Origin: Desulfosporosinus sp.
GTDB lineage: Bacteria; Bacillota; Desulfitobacteriia; Desulfitobacteriales; Desulfitobacteriaceae
NCBI GenBank assembly: GCA_027353165.1
Contig: DAIEHY010000004.1
Span: forward strand, 1 to 39,850
Direction of reading: 5' to 3'
DNA length: 39,850 nucleotides
Made by a program: the position numbers and the translations under genes. The notes below the pieces were generated by a model, which was not told where the DNA came from, did not search any database, and was given only the letters and a program-made list of their open reading frames with translations. Below, one piece after another: positions 14,944 through 24,444 of this stretch (positions are counted from its first letter, which is position 1; every line of letters starts with the position of its first letter).

Positions 14944-17493
14944 ATGGATATCATACTGGCACATCGACAACTTGATTTTGATGCCTTGGCTTCAATGGTG
15001 GCAGCTCAAAAAATTTATCCAAACAGTGAACTGGTTATGGACGGTAAGCCAAACGTCTACGTTCAGGATTTTTTGGCACTATCCAGGGATCAATTGCGAT
15101 TTCGCAAAGCACAAGATATCAGCGTCGACGAGGTTTCTCGAGTCATTCTAGTAGATACTCATGAACTACATCGTGCAGGGCCACTGGGCGAAAAGGTCGC
15201 TAAAAACCATACGGTTGAGCTGGAAATCTATGATCATCATCCCTATGCCGGAAAACTCAAACCAGGAATGGTCATCGAGCCTGTTGGAGCCTGTGCAACT
15301 CTTCTTGTTGAAAAGTTAGCAGGACTGGGGTTACCTTTAAGTAGTTTTGAAGCAACGTTGATTGCCATCGGAATTTATGACGACACAGGAAGCTTGTTGT
15401 TTGATAGCACCACAGTTCGTGATGTTCACGCTGTGGCTTATTTATTAGGACAAGGGGCTAACTTGGGAGTTATTGCTAAATATTTAAGACGACCACTGGC
15501 AGAGGAACAAAAAGAATTATTACAACAATTGTTAGATCAGGGTCAGACGGAATTCTTTGAGGGATTACCAGTGTATATTTCATATGCTGAGACAGAGGAT
15601 TATGTTGGCGGGTTGGCTTTGTTAGTTCATCGAGTCGGAGAGCTTGAAGGCGCTGATACTTGGTTTGTGCTAGTTAAGATGGAGAACCGAGTATATATCG
15701 TGGGTAGATCAAGGGGAAGAGGATTGCCTGTCAATGGTTTGGTGCAATTATTCGGTGGAGCAGGGCATGAGAGAGCAGCATCGGCTACAGTTAAGGACGG
15801 AGAACTCCCTGTTATCCTTCGACAATTGCGTTCTGCAATTAAGAGCCGAGCTAATCGGCCTCATATGGTTCGGGATATTATGAGCTATCCAGTTAAAACT
15901 GTTTCCCCGGAGACAAAACTTGGTGAGGTAGAACAGAATCTTTTGCGTTACGGACACACTGGAGTTCCTGTCACTGTGGATAAGCAATTGGTAGGAATAA
16001 TTTCTAGACGTGATGTTGATAAAGCAATTAAACACGGCTTGCAACACGCACCCGTAAAAGGTTTTATGACAACAAAGGTGTTAACAGTGGATGTAGAAGC
16101 GCCGTGGGAGCAAGTTCAACGTATGATGGTTCAACATGACATTGGGCGTCTTCCTGTTGTCGAGGAAGGTAATCTCGTAGGCATTGTTTCGAGGTCTGAT
16201 GTATTACGCCTTGTACATGGTGGCTCCGTTCCGATCGAAACACAGCTTGTTCGGGAACGAAGTGTGGCAATGCGACAGGATATTTTGGATTTGATTGAAC
16301 ACTTACCGGAAGAAGTCCGAACTATACTTGAGTCAGTTCGAGATACTGCTCAGGAAGAACAATGTTCTGTTTATCTTGTTGGAGGGTTTGTTCGGGATTT
16401 GCTGCTTTCGGTTCCTACACAAGACTTGGATTTTGTGGTGGAAGGTAGCGGTGGTCAATTTGCACAGGCTTTAATAAGAAAAATGCCAGAAGGCAAGCTT
16501 ACTCAGCACGTGAAATTCGGAACTGCTCAAATCATTTTTCCCGATGGGAGTCATCTCGACGTAGCAAGTACTAGGTGGGAACATTATTCCTTTCCCGGAG
16601 CGCTACCACAAGTTGAGGAATCTTGTTTACGTGATGATCTTTTCCGGCGCGATTTTACGATAAATTCTATGGCAATATGCTTAAATGCAGAACGTTACGG
16701 GGAACTGGTGGATTATTATAGTGGTAAACGAGATTTGCAACAAGGTAAAATTCGCTTTTTACATAATATTAGTTTCATCGACGATCCGACTCGGATGCTG
16801 AGGGCTATACGTTTTGCTGAACGTTATAATTTTTCGTTAGCTAAAGAGACTCAAGAAGCGCTTCATACTGCAATAGATTCGGGAGTCCTTGTTAAACTGA
16901 GTATTGAACGCTTTACAGAGGAATTAATGCTAATCTTTAAAGAAGTAAACTATCTAGCCATGGGGCAAACCTTGATTAAGAACGGTTTATTTAAAGCGTG
17001 GTTCGGAGAAGATCTTACCTGGAACTTTAGCTTTGATGATCGAGAGAACAGTACTCAATGGCCTCTAAACATGCGGTGGCTAATCGCTATTTCCGATATG
17101 GACACTGCCAATATTGAGCAAGTCCTTGAACGAGTAAGCCTAAACAGAACTCTTAGGGATGAAACGCTGGCTTTTATAGGCCTACGTGAAACTTTAAAGG
17201 TTTCCATGACGTTAAGCGAGATGGACAGAGTACTTGCCAAAACTCCGAAGTGTGTCGTCAGCGCCTTAGCGAGGGATGAACATTATAAGAAACAAATTTC
17301 CGAATGTCTTGAGGCTGGTAAAAAAATCAATATGACCATTGATGGCAAACTCTTAATTCAAATGGGTGTAAAGCAGGGACCGAAGATCGGAGAGATTCTG
17401 GATCGAGTGCGTACGGCTTGGCTTGAGGGCCGAATTAGAACTTCAGAAGAAGAACAGGAACTAGCTCGACAGTGGGCCAATGCCCAGCGTTAG
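14944..17493 (+). CDS. DHH/DHHA1 - CBS - CBS - class II tRNA nucleotidyltransferase (poly(A) polymerase/CCA-type) fusion
   Basis: N-term 'HRQLDFDALASMVAAQKIYP...VDTHELHR...YDHHP'; 'GGAGHERAASAT' DHHA1; 'VRDIMSYPVKTVSP' and 'VKGFMTTKVLTVDVEAPW' CBS; 'VYLVGGFVRDLLLSVPTQDLDFVVEG' nucleotidyltransferase signature. Confidence 0.93.
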   Translation: MDIILAHRQLDFDALASMVAAQKIYPNSELVMDGKPNVYVQDFLALSRDQLRFRKAQDISVDEVSRVILVDTHELHRAGPLGEKVAKNHTVELEIYDHHPYAGKLKPGMVIEPVGACATLLVEKLAGLGLPLSSFEATLIAIGIYDDTGSLLFDSTTVRDVHAVAYLLGQGANLGVIAKYLRRPLAEEQKELLQQLLDQGQTEFFEGLPVYISYAETEDYVGGLALLVHRVGELEGADTWFVLVKMENRVYIVGRSRGRGLPVNGLVQLFGGAGHERAASATVKDGELPVILRQLRSAIKSRANRPHMVRDIMSYPVKTVSPETKLGEVEQNLLRYGHTGVPVTVDKQLVGIISRRDVDKAIKHGLQHAPVKGFMTTKVLTVDVEAPWEQVQRMMVQHDIGRLPVVEEGNLVGIVSRSDVLRLVHGGSVPIETQLVRERSVAMRQDILDLIEHLPEEVRTILESVRDTAQEEQCSVYLVGGFVRDLLLSVPTQDLDFVVEGSGGQFAQALIRKMPEGKLTQHVKFGTAQIIFPDGSHLDVASTRWEHYSFPGALPQVEESCLRDDLFRRDFTINSMAICLNAERYGELVDYYSGKRDLQQGKIRFLHNISFIDDPTRMLRAIRFAERYNFSLAKETQEALHTAIDSGVLVKLSIERFTEELMLIFKEVNYLAMGQTLIKNGLFKAWFGEDLTWNFSFDDRENSTQWPLNMRWLIAISDMDTANIEQVLERVSLNRTLRDETLAFIGLRETLKVSMTLSEMDRVLAKTPKCVVSALARDEHYKKQISECLEAGKKINMTIDGKLLIQMGVKQGPKIGEILDRVRTAWLEGRIRTSEEEQELARQWANAQR

Positions 17494-17507
17494 AAGGAGG
17501 AAAGCGT

Positions 17508-18158
17508 TTGTTTGGTTTTGATATATCAACCATTATCGCCAATATACCAGCCTTGATGATAGGCTTTGCCTTTCATGAATATGCTCATGCTTGGGTCGCA
17601 GATCGTTTAGGAGACCCAACCCCACGAAGTCAAGGGCGTTTGACGTTAAATCCATTGGTGCATTTAGATCTATTTGGAACGATAATGGCTCTTTTATTCC
17701 GTTTCGGCTGGGCTAAGCCAGTCATGACCAACCCTCAATATTTTAGAGGGGATAAACAGAGGGGCCTAATGTTGGTTTCTTTGGCAGGTCCTGTTATGAA
17801 TTTGCTCATGGCGTTCGTAACAATGTTCTTTTGGTTTTTAACGATGAACTGGGTTCAAGTATCTGCTTGGAGTGGGATTATTTCTCTTATATTTCAATCC
17901 ATCGTGCTTATGAATTTAGGTTTGGGAATCTTTAACCTACTACCGATCCCTCCACTCGATGGTTTTTCAGTTCTCGGAGGATTATTACCTCGAAGCTTTG
18001 CCCCTTGGTTACAAGTGATTGAACAGTATGGTATGATAATCTTGATTGTAATTCTCTTTACAGATATTTTAGGTAAAGTACTTTCACCCGCCGTGATAGG
18101 CTTATTTTACGCCTATCAAAAAATCATTACTTTAATCCTAGCACCTTTTGTTGGGTGA
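17508..18158 (+). CDS. Site-2 protease (M50) family zinc metalloprotease; TTG start at 17508
   Basis: 'FAFHEYAHAWVADRLGDPTPRSQGRLTLNP' HExxH and 'NLLPIPPLDGF' motif. Confidence 0.92.
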   Translation: MFGFDISTIIANIPALMIGFAFHEYAHAWVADRLGDPTPRSQGRLTLNPLVHLDLFGTIMALLFRFGWAKPVMTNPQYFRGDKQRGLMLVSLAGPVMNLLMAFVTMFFWFLTMNWVQVSAWSGIISLIFQSIVLMNLGLGIFNLLPIPPLDGFSVLGGLLPRSFAPWLQVIEQYGMIILIVILFTDILGKVLSPAVIGLFYAYQKIITLILAPFVG

Positions 18159-18212
18159 AAATGGTTAAATTTGTTAATAAATATATATGACTTATATTAT
18201 TAAAGGGGTGTT

Positions 18213-19190
18213 ATGATGAAAGGGAGAATATTGAGTGGAATGCGACCTACAGGGGCATTGCATATAGGACATTTGAGTGTTATTCAGAACTGGGTGGCTT
18301 TACAAGAGGATTATGACTGTTATTTTTCCATTGTCGATTTACATGCTTTAACAACTGGGTATGAAGATCATCTAGACTTTCCAAGCCTTCGGCGAGACAT
18401 AGCCTTAGATTGGCTGAGTGTGGGTATTGATCCTCAGAAAAGTGCCGTGTTTGTTCAATCGGCTGTCAAAGAGCATGCAGAACTTCATCTGCTTTTTTCT
18501 ATGTTTACACCATTATCGTGGTTGGAACGTGTTCCAACCTACAAAGATCAAATCTTACAATTAAGTCAACAGGGGAAAGAACTAGGCACTTATGGATTTT
18601 TAGGGTATCCCCTCCTAATGGCAGCTGATATTTTGGCTTATAAAGCAAATGTGGTGCCGGTAGGGGAAGATCAGCTTCCGCATGTAGAGCTTTGTCGGGA
18701 AGTTGCTCGTCGATTCAATCATCTTTATGGAATGGTTTTTCCAGAACCTAAAGATCTGTTAGGGGAAGTACCTTTATTGCCAGGCGTTGATGGACGGAAA
18801 ATGAGTAAAAGTTACCATAATGCTATCTCGCTGACAGCTTCAACTGAAGAAATCAAGACTCGTGTTCAACAAATGGTCACGGATCCTGCTCGGCTTCGAA
18901 AGGATGACCCTGGGCATCCTGAAGTCTGTATTGTGCATAAATTTCATCAAATCTACACCCCGGAAGTAACCGCAGTTGAAGAAAGTTGCCGGGCAGGAAA
19001 AGTGGGTTGTGTTGCTTGTAAACGGCATCTTGCGGAGAATTTGGAAAAACTGATCAGCCCATTTAGAGATAGGCGTACTTATTGGGAGGAACCCGGTAGA
19101 GTGGAGAAAGTTCTGGAAGAAGGGGCCGAGCGGGCCCGAGCCACAACCTCGGAAACCATGAAAGAAGTCCGATGTGTTATGGGACTATAA
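18213..19190 (+). CDS. trpS: Tryptophanyl-tRNA synthetase
   Basis: 'SGMRPTGALHIGHL' HIGH motif and 'DGRKMSKSYHNAI' KMSKS; 'GYPLLMAADILAYKANVVPVGEDQ'. Confidence 0.97.
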   Translation: MMKGRILSGMRPTGALHIGHLSVIQNWVALQEDYDCYFSIVDLHALTTGYEDHLDFPSLRRDIALDWLSVGIDPQKSAVFVQSAVKEHAELHLLFSMFTPLSWLERVPTYKDQILQLSQQGKELGTYGFLGYPLLMAADILAYKANVVPVGEDQLPHVELCREVARRFNHLYGMVFPEPKDLLGEVPLLPGVDGRKMSKSYHNAISLTASTEEIKTRVQQMVTDPARLRKDDPGHPEVCIVHKFHQIYTPEVTAVEESCRAGKVGCVACKRHLAENLEKLISPFRDRRTYWEEPGRVEKVLEEGAERARATTSETMKEVRCVMGL

Positions 19191-19963
19191 TGTTAAAGGA
19201 ACGTGAAATAACTGTTCCACAGGTGAAACTTCCTGCTTTTCAGGGACCCCTTGATTTATTGTTAACTCTTATACAACAAGAAAAAGTCGACATTTATGAT
19301 ATACCTATTGCCCGAATCGCCGATCAGTTTGTGGAAGCAGTACGTCAATTAGGGTCTATGGATATGGAAGTTACGACAGAATTTCTAGTTCTTGCTGCTC
19401 AGTTGCTTTATATTAAGTCAAGGGAACTTTTACCTAAACCTCCCAAGATGGAACAGAGTGAGGCCGGAGAAGAAGATCTTCGTCAAGAATTGGTTGAGCG
19501 CTTATTAGCCTATCGGACGTTCAAGCAGGCAGCTCAATTATTCGAGAGGATAGAAACTTCCTCAGGGCGATCCTATTATCGTGAAGTTGATGTTGAGGAT
19601 TTACTCTCGGAGGTACCACCGGAGGATCCACTCAAGGGGATTGTGTTTGATGATCTTTGGCAAGCGTTTTGTAGAGTCATCGAGCGTGCAGAAAAAGGGG
19701 AAGAAATCAGACATGTTAAGCCTGATGAGATCTCGATTGAGAGGGTGCTTGCGGATGTTTTGCGGCGAGTTATACTGCATCCGAAGGGAATGCACTTTTA
19801 CCAGCTTATACGAGAAGGTTCACGCATGGAAATGGTTGTCTCATTTCTTGCCTTACTAGAACTGTTGAAGTCTGGAAAGGTGCGTGCTGAGCAACCTTCC
19901 CTACTGGGTAATATTATGTTATTTCCAACGCCCAAAGCTTATGAATTCACGGAAGAGGAGTAG
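19190..19963 (+). CDS. scpA: Segregation and condensation protein A; ATG overlaps trpS stop (TAATG)
   Basis: 'VKLPAFQGPLDLLLTLIQQEKVDIYDIPIARIADQF'; followed by scpB. Confidence 0.96.
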   Translation: MLKEREITVPQVKLPAFQGPLDLLLTLIQQEKVDIYDIPIARIADQFVEAVRQLGSMDMEVTTEFLVLAAQLLYIKSRELLPKPPKMEQSEAGEEDLRQELVERLLAYRTFKQAAQLFERIETSSGRSYYREVDVEDLLSEVPPEDPLKGIVFDDLWQAFCRVIERAEKGEEIRHVKPDEISIERVLADVLRRVILHPKGMHFYQLIREGSRMEMVVSFLALLELLKSGKVRAEQPSLLGNIMLFPTPKAYEFTEEE

Positions 19964-19968
19964 ATGGA

Positions 19969-20517
19969 ATGCTGTTTCGGGAGCCGGAGACGGCGGCCTT
20001 AGAAGCCCTTTTATTTGTTGCCAAGAGTCCGCTAACCTGTGAACAGCTTGGAGAGATTCTTGAATTAGCTCCAGCAAAGATTGAAGAACTCATCTATGAG
20101 CTTCGTGACCGTTATCTTCCTGATTCCAGTGGGTTAATGCTCCTAGAAATTAACGGAGGATACAAATTAGGCACTAAGCCCGAACTGGCTCGTTACATTG
20201 AAATTCTCTATAAACAACCTGTTCAAGTGCTCTCCAATGCAGCGCTAGAAGTTCTCTCGATCATCGCGTATAAGCAACCAGTAACAAGAGGAGAAGTCGA
20301 TTTTATCAGAGGAGTCCAATCCGATCGCGCTCTGACCACTTTAGTGGATAAGGGATTAGTGAAAGAAGTTGGGCGCAAGGACGGTCCGGGACGCCCTATT
20401 CTCTATGGAACGACTGAACAGTTCCTTCTCCATTTTGGCTTGCGTTCCTTAGCTGATCTGCCCAACTTGGAAATCGAGGAGCTTAGTTCTGATGAAGTGG
20501 CTAGTGCGTTAGATTAG
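19969..20517 (+). CDS. scpB: Segregation and condensation protein B
   Basis: 'ALEVLSIIAYKQPVTRGEVDFIRGVQSDRALTTLVDKGLVKEVGRKDGPGRPILYGTT'. Confidence 0.97.
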   Translation: MLFREPETAALEALLFVAKSPLTCEQLGEILELAPAKIEELIYELRDRYLPDSSGLMLLEINGGYKLGTKPELARYIEILYKQPVQVLSNAALEVLSIIAYKQPVTRGEVDFIRGVQSDRALTTLVDKGLVKEVGRKDGPGRPILYGTTEQFLLHFGLRSLADLPNLEIEELSSDEVASALD

Positions 20518-20536
20518 AGGTCGGGGGTTAGAAGTT

Positions 20537-21136
20537 ATGCCTATTTTCGAATACGGACAAAAGGAATTAGACTACTTAAAACGAAGAGATAAAAAACTGG
20601 GTGTGGCAATTGATCAGATAGGGATTATTAAACGGGAGATTACGCCTGATCCGTTTACTGCACTTATATCAAGTATTGTCAGTCAGCAGATTTCTAATAA
20701 AGCCGCTGAAACGGTCTGGAACAGGCTAATACAGCGGCTTGGAACTATTACACCAGAAAGTATAGCCCAAGCAAACCTCTTTGAAATAAAAGGCTGCGGC
20801 ATGTCTGAGAGAAAGGCTGGCTATATCAAGGGTATCGCAGATAAAGCAACCTCGGAGATGGATTTTAAGAGTTTACATACTCTGACTGACGATGAAGTTA
20901 TAAAAAAGCTCTCTACTTTGCATGGGGTGGGTGTTTGGACTGCAGAAATGCTGCTTATTTTTTCGCTCTGTCGTACTAATGTAGTTAGTTACAAGGATTT
21001 GGCAATTTGTAGAGGAATGATGAATTTATATGGTCTCAAAGAACTTCCCAAACAAAAGTTTGAGATGTATAGAAAACGATATTCGCCTTATGGCTCTGTT
21101 GCCTCCTTGTACTTATGGGCGCTTTCGGTGATGTGA
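20537..21136 (+). CDS. DNA-3-methyladenine glycosylase II (AlkA-type HhH-GPD)
   Basis: 'DPFTALISSIVSQQISNKAAETVWNRL', HhH 'LSTLHGVGVWTAEMLLIFSL', catalytic-type Asp in 'YKDLAI'. Confidence 0.88.
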   Translation: MPIFEYGQKELDYLKRRDKKLGVAIDQIGIIKREITPDPFTALISSIVSQQISNKAAETVWNRLIQRLGTITPESIAQANLFEIKGCGMSERKAGYIKGIADKATSEMDFKSLHTLTDDEVIKKLSTLHGVGVWTAEMLLIFSLCRTNVVSYKDLAICRGMMNLYGLKELPKQKFEMYRKRYSPYGSVASLYLWALSVM

Positions 21137-21240
21137 CAGAGCGAGAAATGCCATGCCTTCCTTTTCTATAGAACTAATTTCGGCTATTTTAACTTACTAA
21201 TTGAATAAATTTTAATCAAATCGTACATCATACCTATTTA

Positions 21241-21251
21241 GGGACAGTCCC
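21241..21251. repeat. GGGACAGTCCC palindrome (possible REP-type remnant)
   Basis: Perfect 11-bp palindrome in TATTTAGGGACAGTCCCCTTGACGAG between an AlkA-like gene and a DUF2953 gene. Confidence 0.4.
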
Positions 21252-21263
21252 CTTGACGAGGGT

Positions 21264-21929
21264 ATGGAGTACGGAGGGGTTTTGGTGCGGGTTTTAGCAT
21301 TCTTGCTTGCTATGGCTATTCTAACATTGCTTAGTTTAACCTTAAAAGCAGAAATAGATTTTCGATATCGACGTATTGAAGAAAACGATAATATTGATAT
21401 CCATTTGCGGGCATTTCATGGTTTATGGCATATTCGATATCAAATACCAACCCTTCAATTAGAATGGGAAAAAGGCCCCCAGCTCCAATTTGAGCAGGTT
21501 ACTGAGACAAAAGAAGGAAAACGTCATGCTACCGGGAAAGCGCGATTTCGCTATATCCGTCGTGGTCTGATATTACGTCTATGGCCTAAAATACCTAGGC
21601 TCTTGCATCATTTAAATCGCCTGAGACGTGAATTTTATCGAGGAATCCATTGTAAGGCCATTAATTGGCGCATTGAAATTGGCTATAAGGATGCTCAACA
21701 TACAGCCATTGCCGCCGGGGCGTTTTGGACCATGATTGGATTTTCTCTTTCCCGCCTTTATCGACAAGTGACCGTCGAGGTCTCTAAACCAGAGTTAATT
21801 GTTGTTCCTCAGTTTAAGAAAGAAGGTTTCTTTTGCGATATTCAATGCATATTCCATTTGAGAATCGGTCATATTATTTTTATTGGAATAAATGTACTGA
21901 GAACGTTTATATGGGGTAGAAGGGGGTAG
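21264..21929 (+). CDS. DUF2953-like membrane-associated protein
   Basis: N-terminal TM; 'CKAINWRIEIGYKDAQHTAIAAGAFWTMIG' typical of the family found upstream of ytfJ/gerW. Confidence 0.75.
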   Translation: MEYGGVLVRVLAFLLAMAILTLLSLTLKAEIDFRYRRIEENDNIDIHLRAFHGLWHIRYQIPTLQLEWEKGPQLQFEQVTETKEGKRHATGKARFRYIRRGLILRLWPKIPRLLHHLNRLRREFYRGIHCKAINWRIEIGYKDAQHTAIAAGAFWTMIGFSLSRLYRQVTVEVSKPELIVVPQFKKEGFFCDIQCIFHLRIGHIIFIGINVLRTFIWGRRG

Positions 21930-21933
21930 ACGC

Positions 21934-22368
21934 ATGGGAAATCATCCTATCGAATCCTTAATGAAGACAGCCATGGAGAGTATTCAACAGATTGTAGATG
22001 TTAACACCATAGTTGGAGATGCAGTTGAAGCGCCAGATGGGTCTGTGATTATTCCTATTTCACGGGTGTCTTGTGGTTTTGCAGCAGGCGGGAGTGAGTT
22101 TGCCTCAATAGAGGAAGGCAAAGAGCATGTTCATACAGGAGGGCAAGCACCTCCACTTCCTTTTGGAGGGGGTGCTGGAGCTGGTGTATCGGTACAACCC
22201 GTTGCTTTCTTAGTCGTAGGAAATGGGAATATTCGACTTCTTCCTGTCGATAGCAATGTGGTAGTTGATCGTTTGATCGATACCGTTCCTGATTTATTGG
22301 ATCGAATTACAGGTATGTTTCATAAGAAAAAGAAAGTCTCGGATGACATAATCATTGCCCGAGACTGA
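21934..22368 (+). CDS. ytfJ: GerW/YtfJ family sporulation protein
   Basis: 'GDAVEAPDGSVIIPISRVSCGFAAGGSEF...GGGAGAGVSVQPVAFLVVGNGNIRLLPV'. Confidence 0.93.
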   Translation: MGNHPIESLMKTAMESIQQIVDVNTIVGDAVEAPDGSVIIPISRVSCGFAAGGSEFASIEEGKEHVHTGGQAPPLPFGGGAGAGVSVQPVAFLVVGNGNIRLLPVDSNVVVDRLIDTVPDLLDRITGMFHKKKKVSDDIIIARD

Positions 22369-22412
22369 TGGCGATGATAGTTTGAAATGCAAATAATGAA
22401 CGAATAGAAAGT

Positions 22413-22441
22413 AAAGAACGAATAATCTCGTTCTTTTTTTT
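22413..22441 (+). terminator. Intrinsic terminator after gerW/ytfJ
   Basis: AAAGAACGA ATAATC TCGTTCTTTTTTTTT. Confidence 0.8.
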
Positions 22442-22477
22442 TTGTCCCTTTCATACATTTTAGGCAGGGGGTGGGAA

Positions 22478-23056
22478 ATGGTTAATCTCATCTGGCTATT
22501 AATGTTGGCGATTGGAATCATTGTAGCGGCACTCACTGGGCATATCGAAAATGTAACAGTTTCGGCAATGAAAGCTGCAGAACTTGGGGTCGAGGTTGCC
22601 ATTGAGCTAATTGGTGTGATGAGCTTATGGCTAGGTCTTCTGCGTTTGGCAGAGGAAGCCGGTTTTATTAGGGGAATTGCTCGTGTGCTGGGACCGGCTG
22701 TTCGGCGCTTATTTCCCACATTAAAGCCTGATAGTCCAGCGTTGGGAGCTATCATCATGAATTTAAGTGCTAATATTCTTGGCTTGGGTAATGCGGCAAC
22801 CCCTTTTGGCTTGAAGGCCATGCAAGAGCTTCAAAAAGAAAACCCAACGCCTGACGTGGCTAGCCCAGCCATGATCACGTTTTTAGCTCTAAATACGTCT
22901 TGTATAACAATTATCCCCGCAACGATTATTGGGGTGCGACTTAAGGCAGACTCGGCTAATCCAACCGAGATTATCGGCACAACCATTGTTGCAACGGGTT
23001 GTGCCATGACTGTCGCCATTTTTGCAGATTACTTTATTCGTAGGAGAAAACGATGA
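22478..23056 (+). CDS. spmA: Spore maturation protein A
   Basis: 'MVNLIWLLMLAIGIIVAALTGHIENVTVSAMKAAELGVEVAIELIGVMSLWLGLLRLAEEAG' is SpmA; overlaps spmB start by 4 nt (ATGA). Confidence 0.95.
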   Translation: MVNLIWLLMLAIGIIVAALTGHIENVTVSAMKAAELGVEVAIELIGVMSLWLGLLRLAEEAGFIRGIARVLGPAVRRLFPTLKPDSPALGAIIMNLSANILGLGNAATPFGLKAMQELQKENPTPDVASPAMITFLALNTSCITIIPATIIGVRLKADSANPTEIIGTTIVATGCAMTVAIFADYFIRRRKR

Positions 23057-23592
23057 ATGTTATTGCCGGAATTTCACGATGGGCAATACCTATACTCTTG
23101 CTACTTATCCCAGTGTTTGCCTATCTGCGCAAGGTCCCCGTCTATGAATCCTTTGTTGCAGGAGCGGAAGATGGGTTTAAAACAGGGGTTAAAATCCTTC
23201 CTTTTTTGATAGGGATGCTAGTGTCAATTAGAGTTTTTGTAGACTCCGGTGCACTTGTGATAGTGTCGCGCTGGCTACAGCCCCTTTTTATGTCTTTGGG
23301 TTTGGACCCTAATTTTGCAGATATCATTCCTCTTGCTATTATGCGTCCCCTTAGTGGTTCAGGCGCTTTAGGAGTAGCGACACAGCTTATAAATCAACAT
23401 GGGCCGGATTCCTTCATTGGTCGTTTAGCATCTACTCTTCAAGGGAGTACGGACACAACGTTCTTTGTGCTAACGGTGTATTTTGGTTCAGTAGGCATCA
23501 AAAAGTATCGTTACGCTCTTAAATTAGGATTACTTGCCGATGTTATAGGTTTAATAGCTTCTGTTTGGATTGTTCATAAGACGTTTTATTGA
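23053..23592 (+). CDS. spmB: Spore maturation protein B
   Basis: 'AIPILLLLIPVFAYLRKVPVYESFVAGAEDGFKTGVKILPFLIGMLVSIRVFVDSGAL'. Confidence 0.95.
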   Translation: MNVIAGISRWAIPILLLLIPVFAYLRKVPVYESFVAGAEDGFKTGVKILPFLIGMLVSIRVFVDSGALVIVSRWLQPLFMSLGLDPNFADIIPLAIMRPLSGSGALGVATQLINQHGPDSFIGRLASTLQGSTDTTFFVLTVYFGSVGIKKYRYALKLGLLADVIGLIASVWIVHKTFY

Positions 23593-23640
23593 TCCAATCT
23601 TTGTGCATACTAACGATGAACCGAAAGGGGGCATTGTTAT

Positions 23641-24444
23641 ATGCTTTATATTCTATTACCTGCCTATAATGAAGATCAAGCGCTTCCGTCTTTACTCAAA
23701 GATATTGAACAGATTTCTGCTCAGATTCCCCATCAGACTGTGATAGTCGATGATGGGAGTACAGACCATACAGCAGATGTGGTTCGGAAGTTTGCACAAA
23801 CGCATCCAAATATACATATTGTTAGTCACTCTCAAAATCAAGGATTAGGTGCAGCCTTGAATAGCGGTTTCCAGTTTGTCTTAAACTTTAACCAATACTA
23901 CGACAATCTATGGGAAGAGCGGCTTATCAAGCATCAGCTAGCTCCCGACATGGTTATAACGATGGATGCTGATAATACCCAGCCGGCGGATTGTATTCCA
24001 AAGCTTTATGAAGCAATATGTTCAGGGGCTGACCTTGTGATTGCCTCTCGTTACGTTTCGGGTGGGGAACAGAATGGACTTTCCTTAGGTCGTAGGGGAT
24101 TATCTTGGGGTGCAGGTAGAGTGATGCATTATTTTGCCCCAATCAAAGGGGTTAGAGATTATTCTTGTGGTTACAGAGCTTATCGTCTGGTCTTATTGGC
24201 CGAAGGAACTCGACAATATGGTCCGGAAATTATAAAAAGTCGTAATTTTTCTGGAATGGTGGAACTACTTTTAAAAGTTGCACCCTTTGCCGAGTGCGTG
24301 ACCGAAATCCCCCTTAAACTTCATTATGAACTAAAAAAAGGTGCTAGTAAGATGAAAATATGGCAAACAATTTGGGGATATGTGCAACTGATATATCAAG
24401 TGAAACGTCATAAATGGAGCACAGTTGAATGGGCAGAGGAATAA
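23641..24444 (+). CDS. Glycosyltransferase family 2 (polyprenyl-phosphate glycosyltransferase-like)
   Basis: 'LYILLPAYNEDQALPSLLKDIEQ', 'TVIVDDGSTDHT', 'ITMDADNTQPADCIPKLYEAI'. Confidence 0.88.
   Translation: MLYILLPAYNEDQALPSLLKDIEQISAQIPHQTVIVDDGSTDHTADVVRKFAQTHPNIHIVSHSQNQGLGAALNSGFQFVLNFNQYYDNLWEERLIKHQLAPDMVITMDADNTQPADCIPKLYEAICSGADLVIASRYVSGGEQNGLSLGRRGLSWGAGRVMHYFAPIKGVRDYSCGYRAYRLVLLAEGTRQYGPEIIKSRNFSGMVELLLKVAPFAECVTEIPLKLHYELKKGASKMKIWQTIWGYVQLIYQVKRHKWSTVEWAEE

Noticed and set aside
18159-18212. T-box leader for trpS
   Set aside because: The gap between the M50 protease gene and trpS is far too short for a T-box and has no specifier or antiterminator elements.
22335-22366. Inverted repeat AGTCTCGG...CCGAGACT at the end of gerW/ytfJ
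   Set aside because: No T tract and inside the coding sequence; the real terminator is at 22413-22441.
22450-22459. CATACATTTT as a possible sigma-E/K -10 for spmA
   Set aside because: No matching -35 at proper spacing; too weak to call.
22294-22821. 175-aa minus-strand ORF antisense to spmA
   Set aside because: Antisense shadow of well-supported spmA; low-complexity translation with no family features and no RBS.
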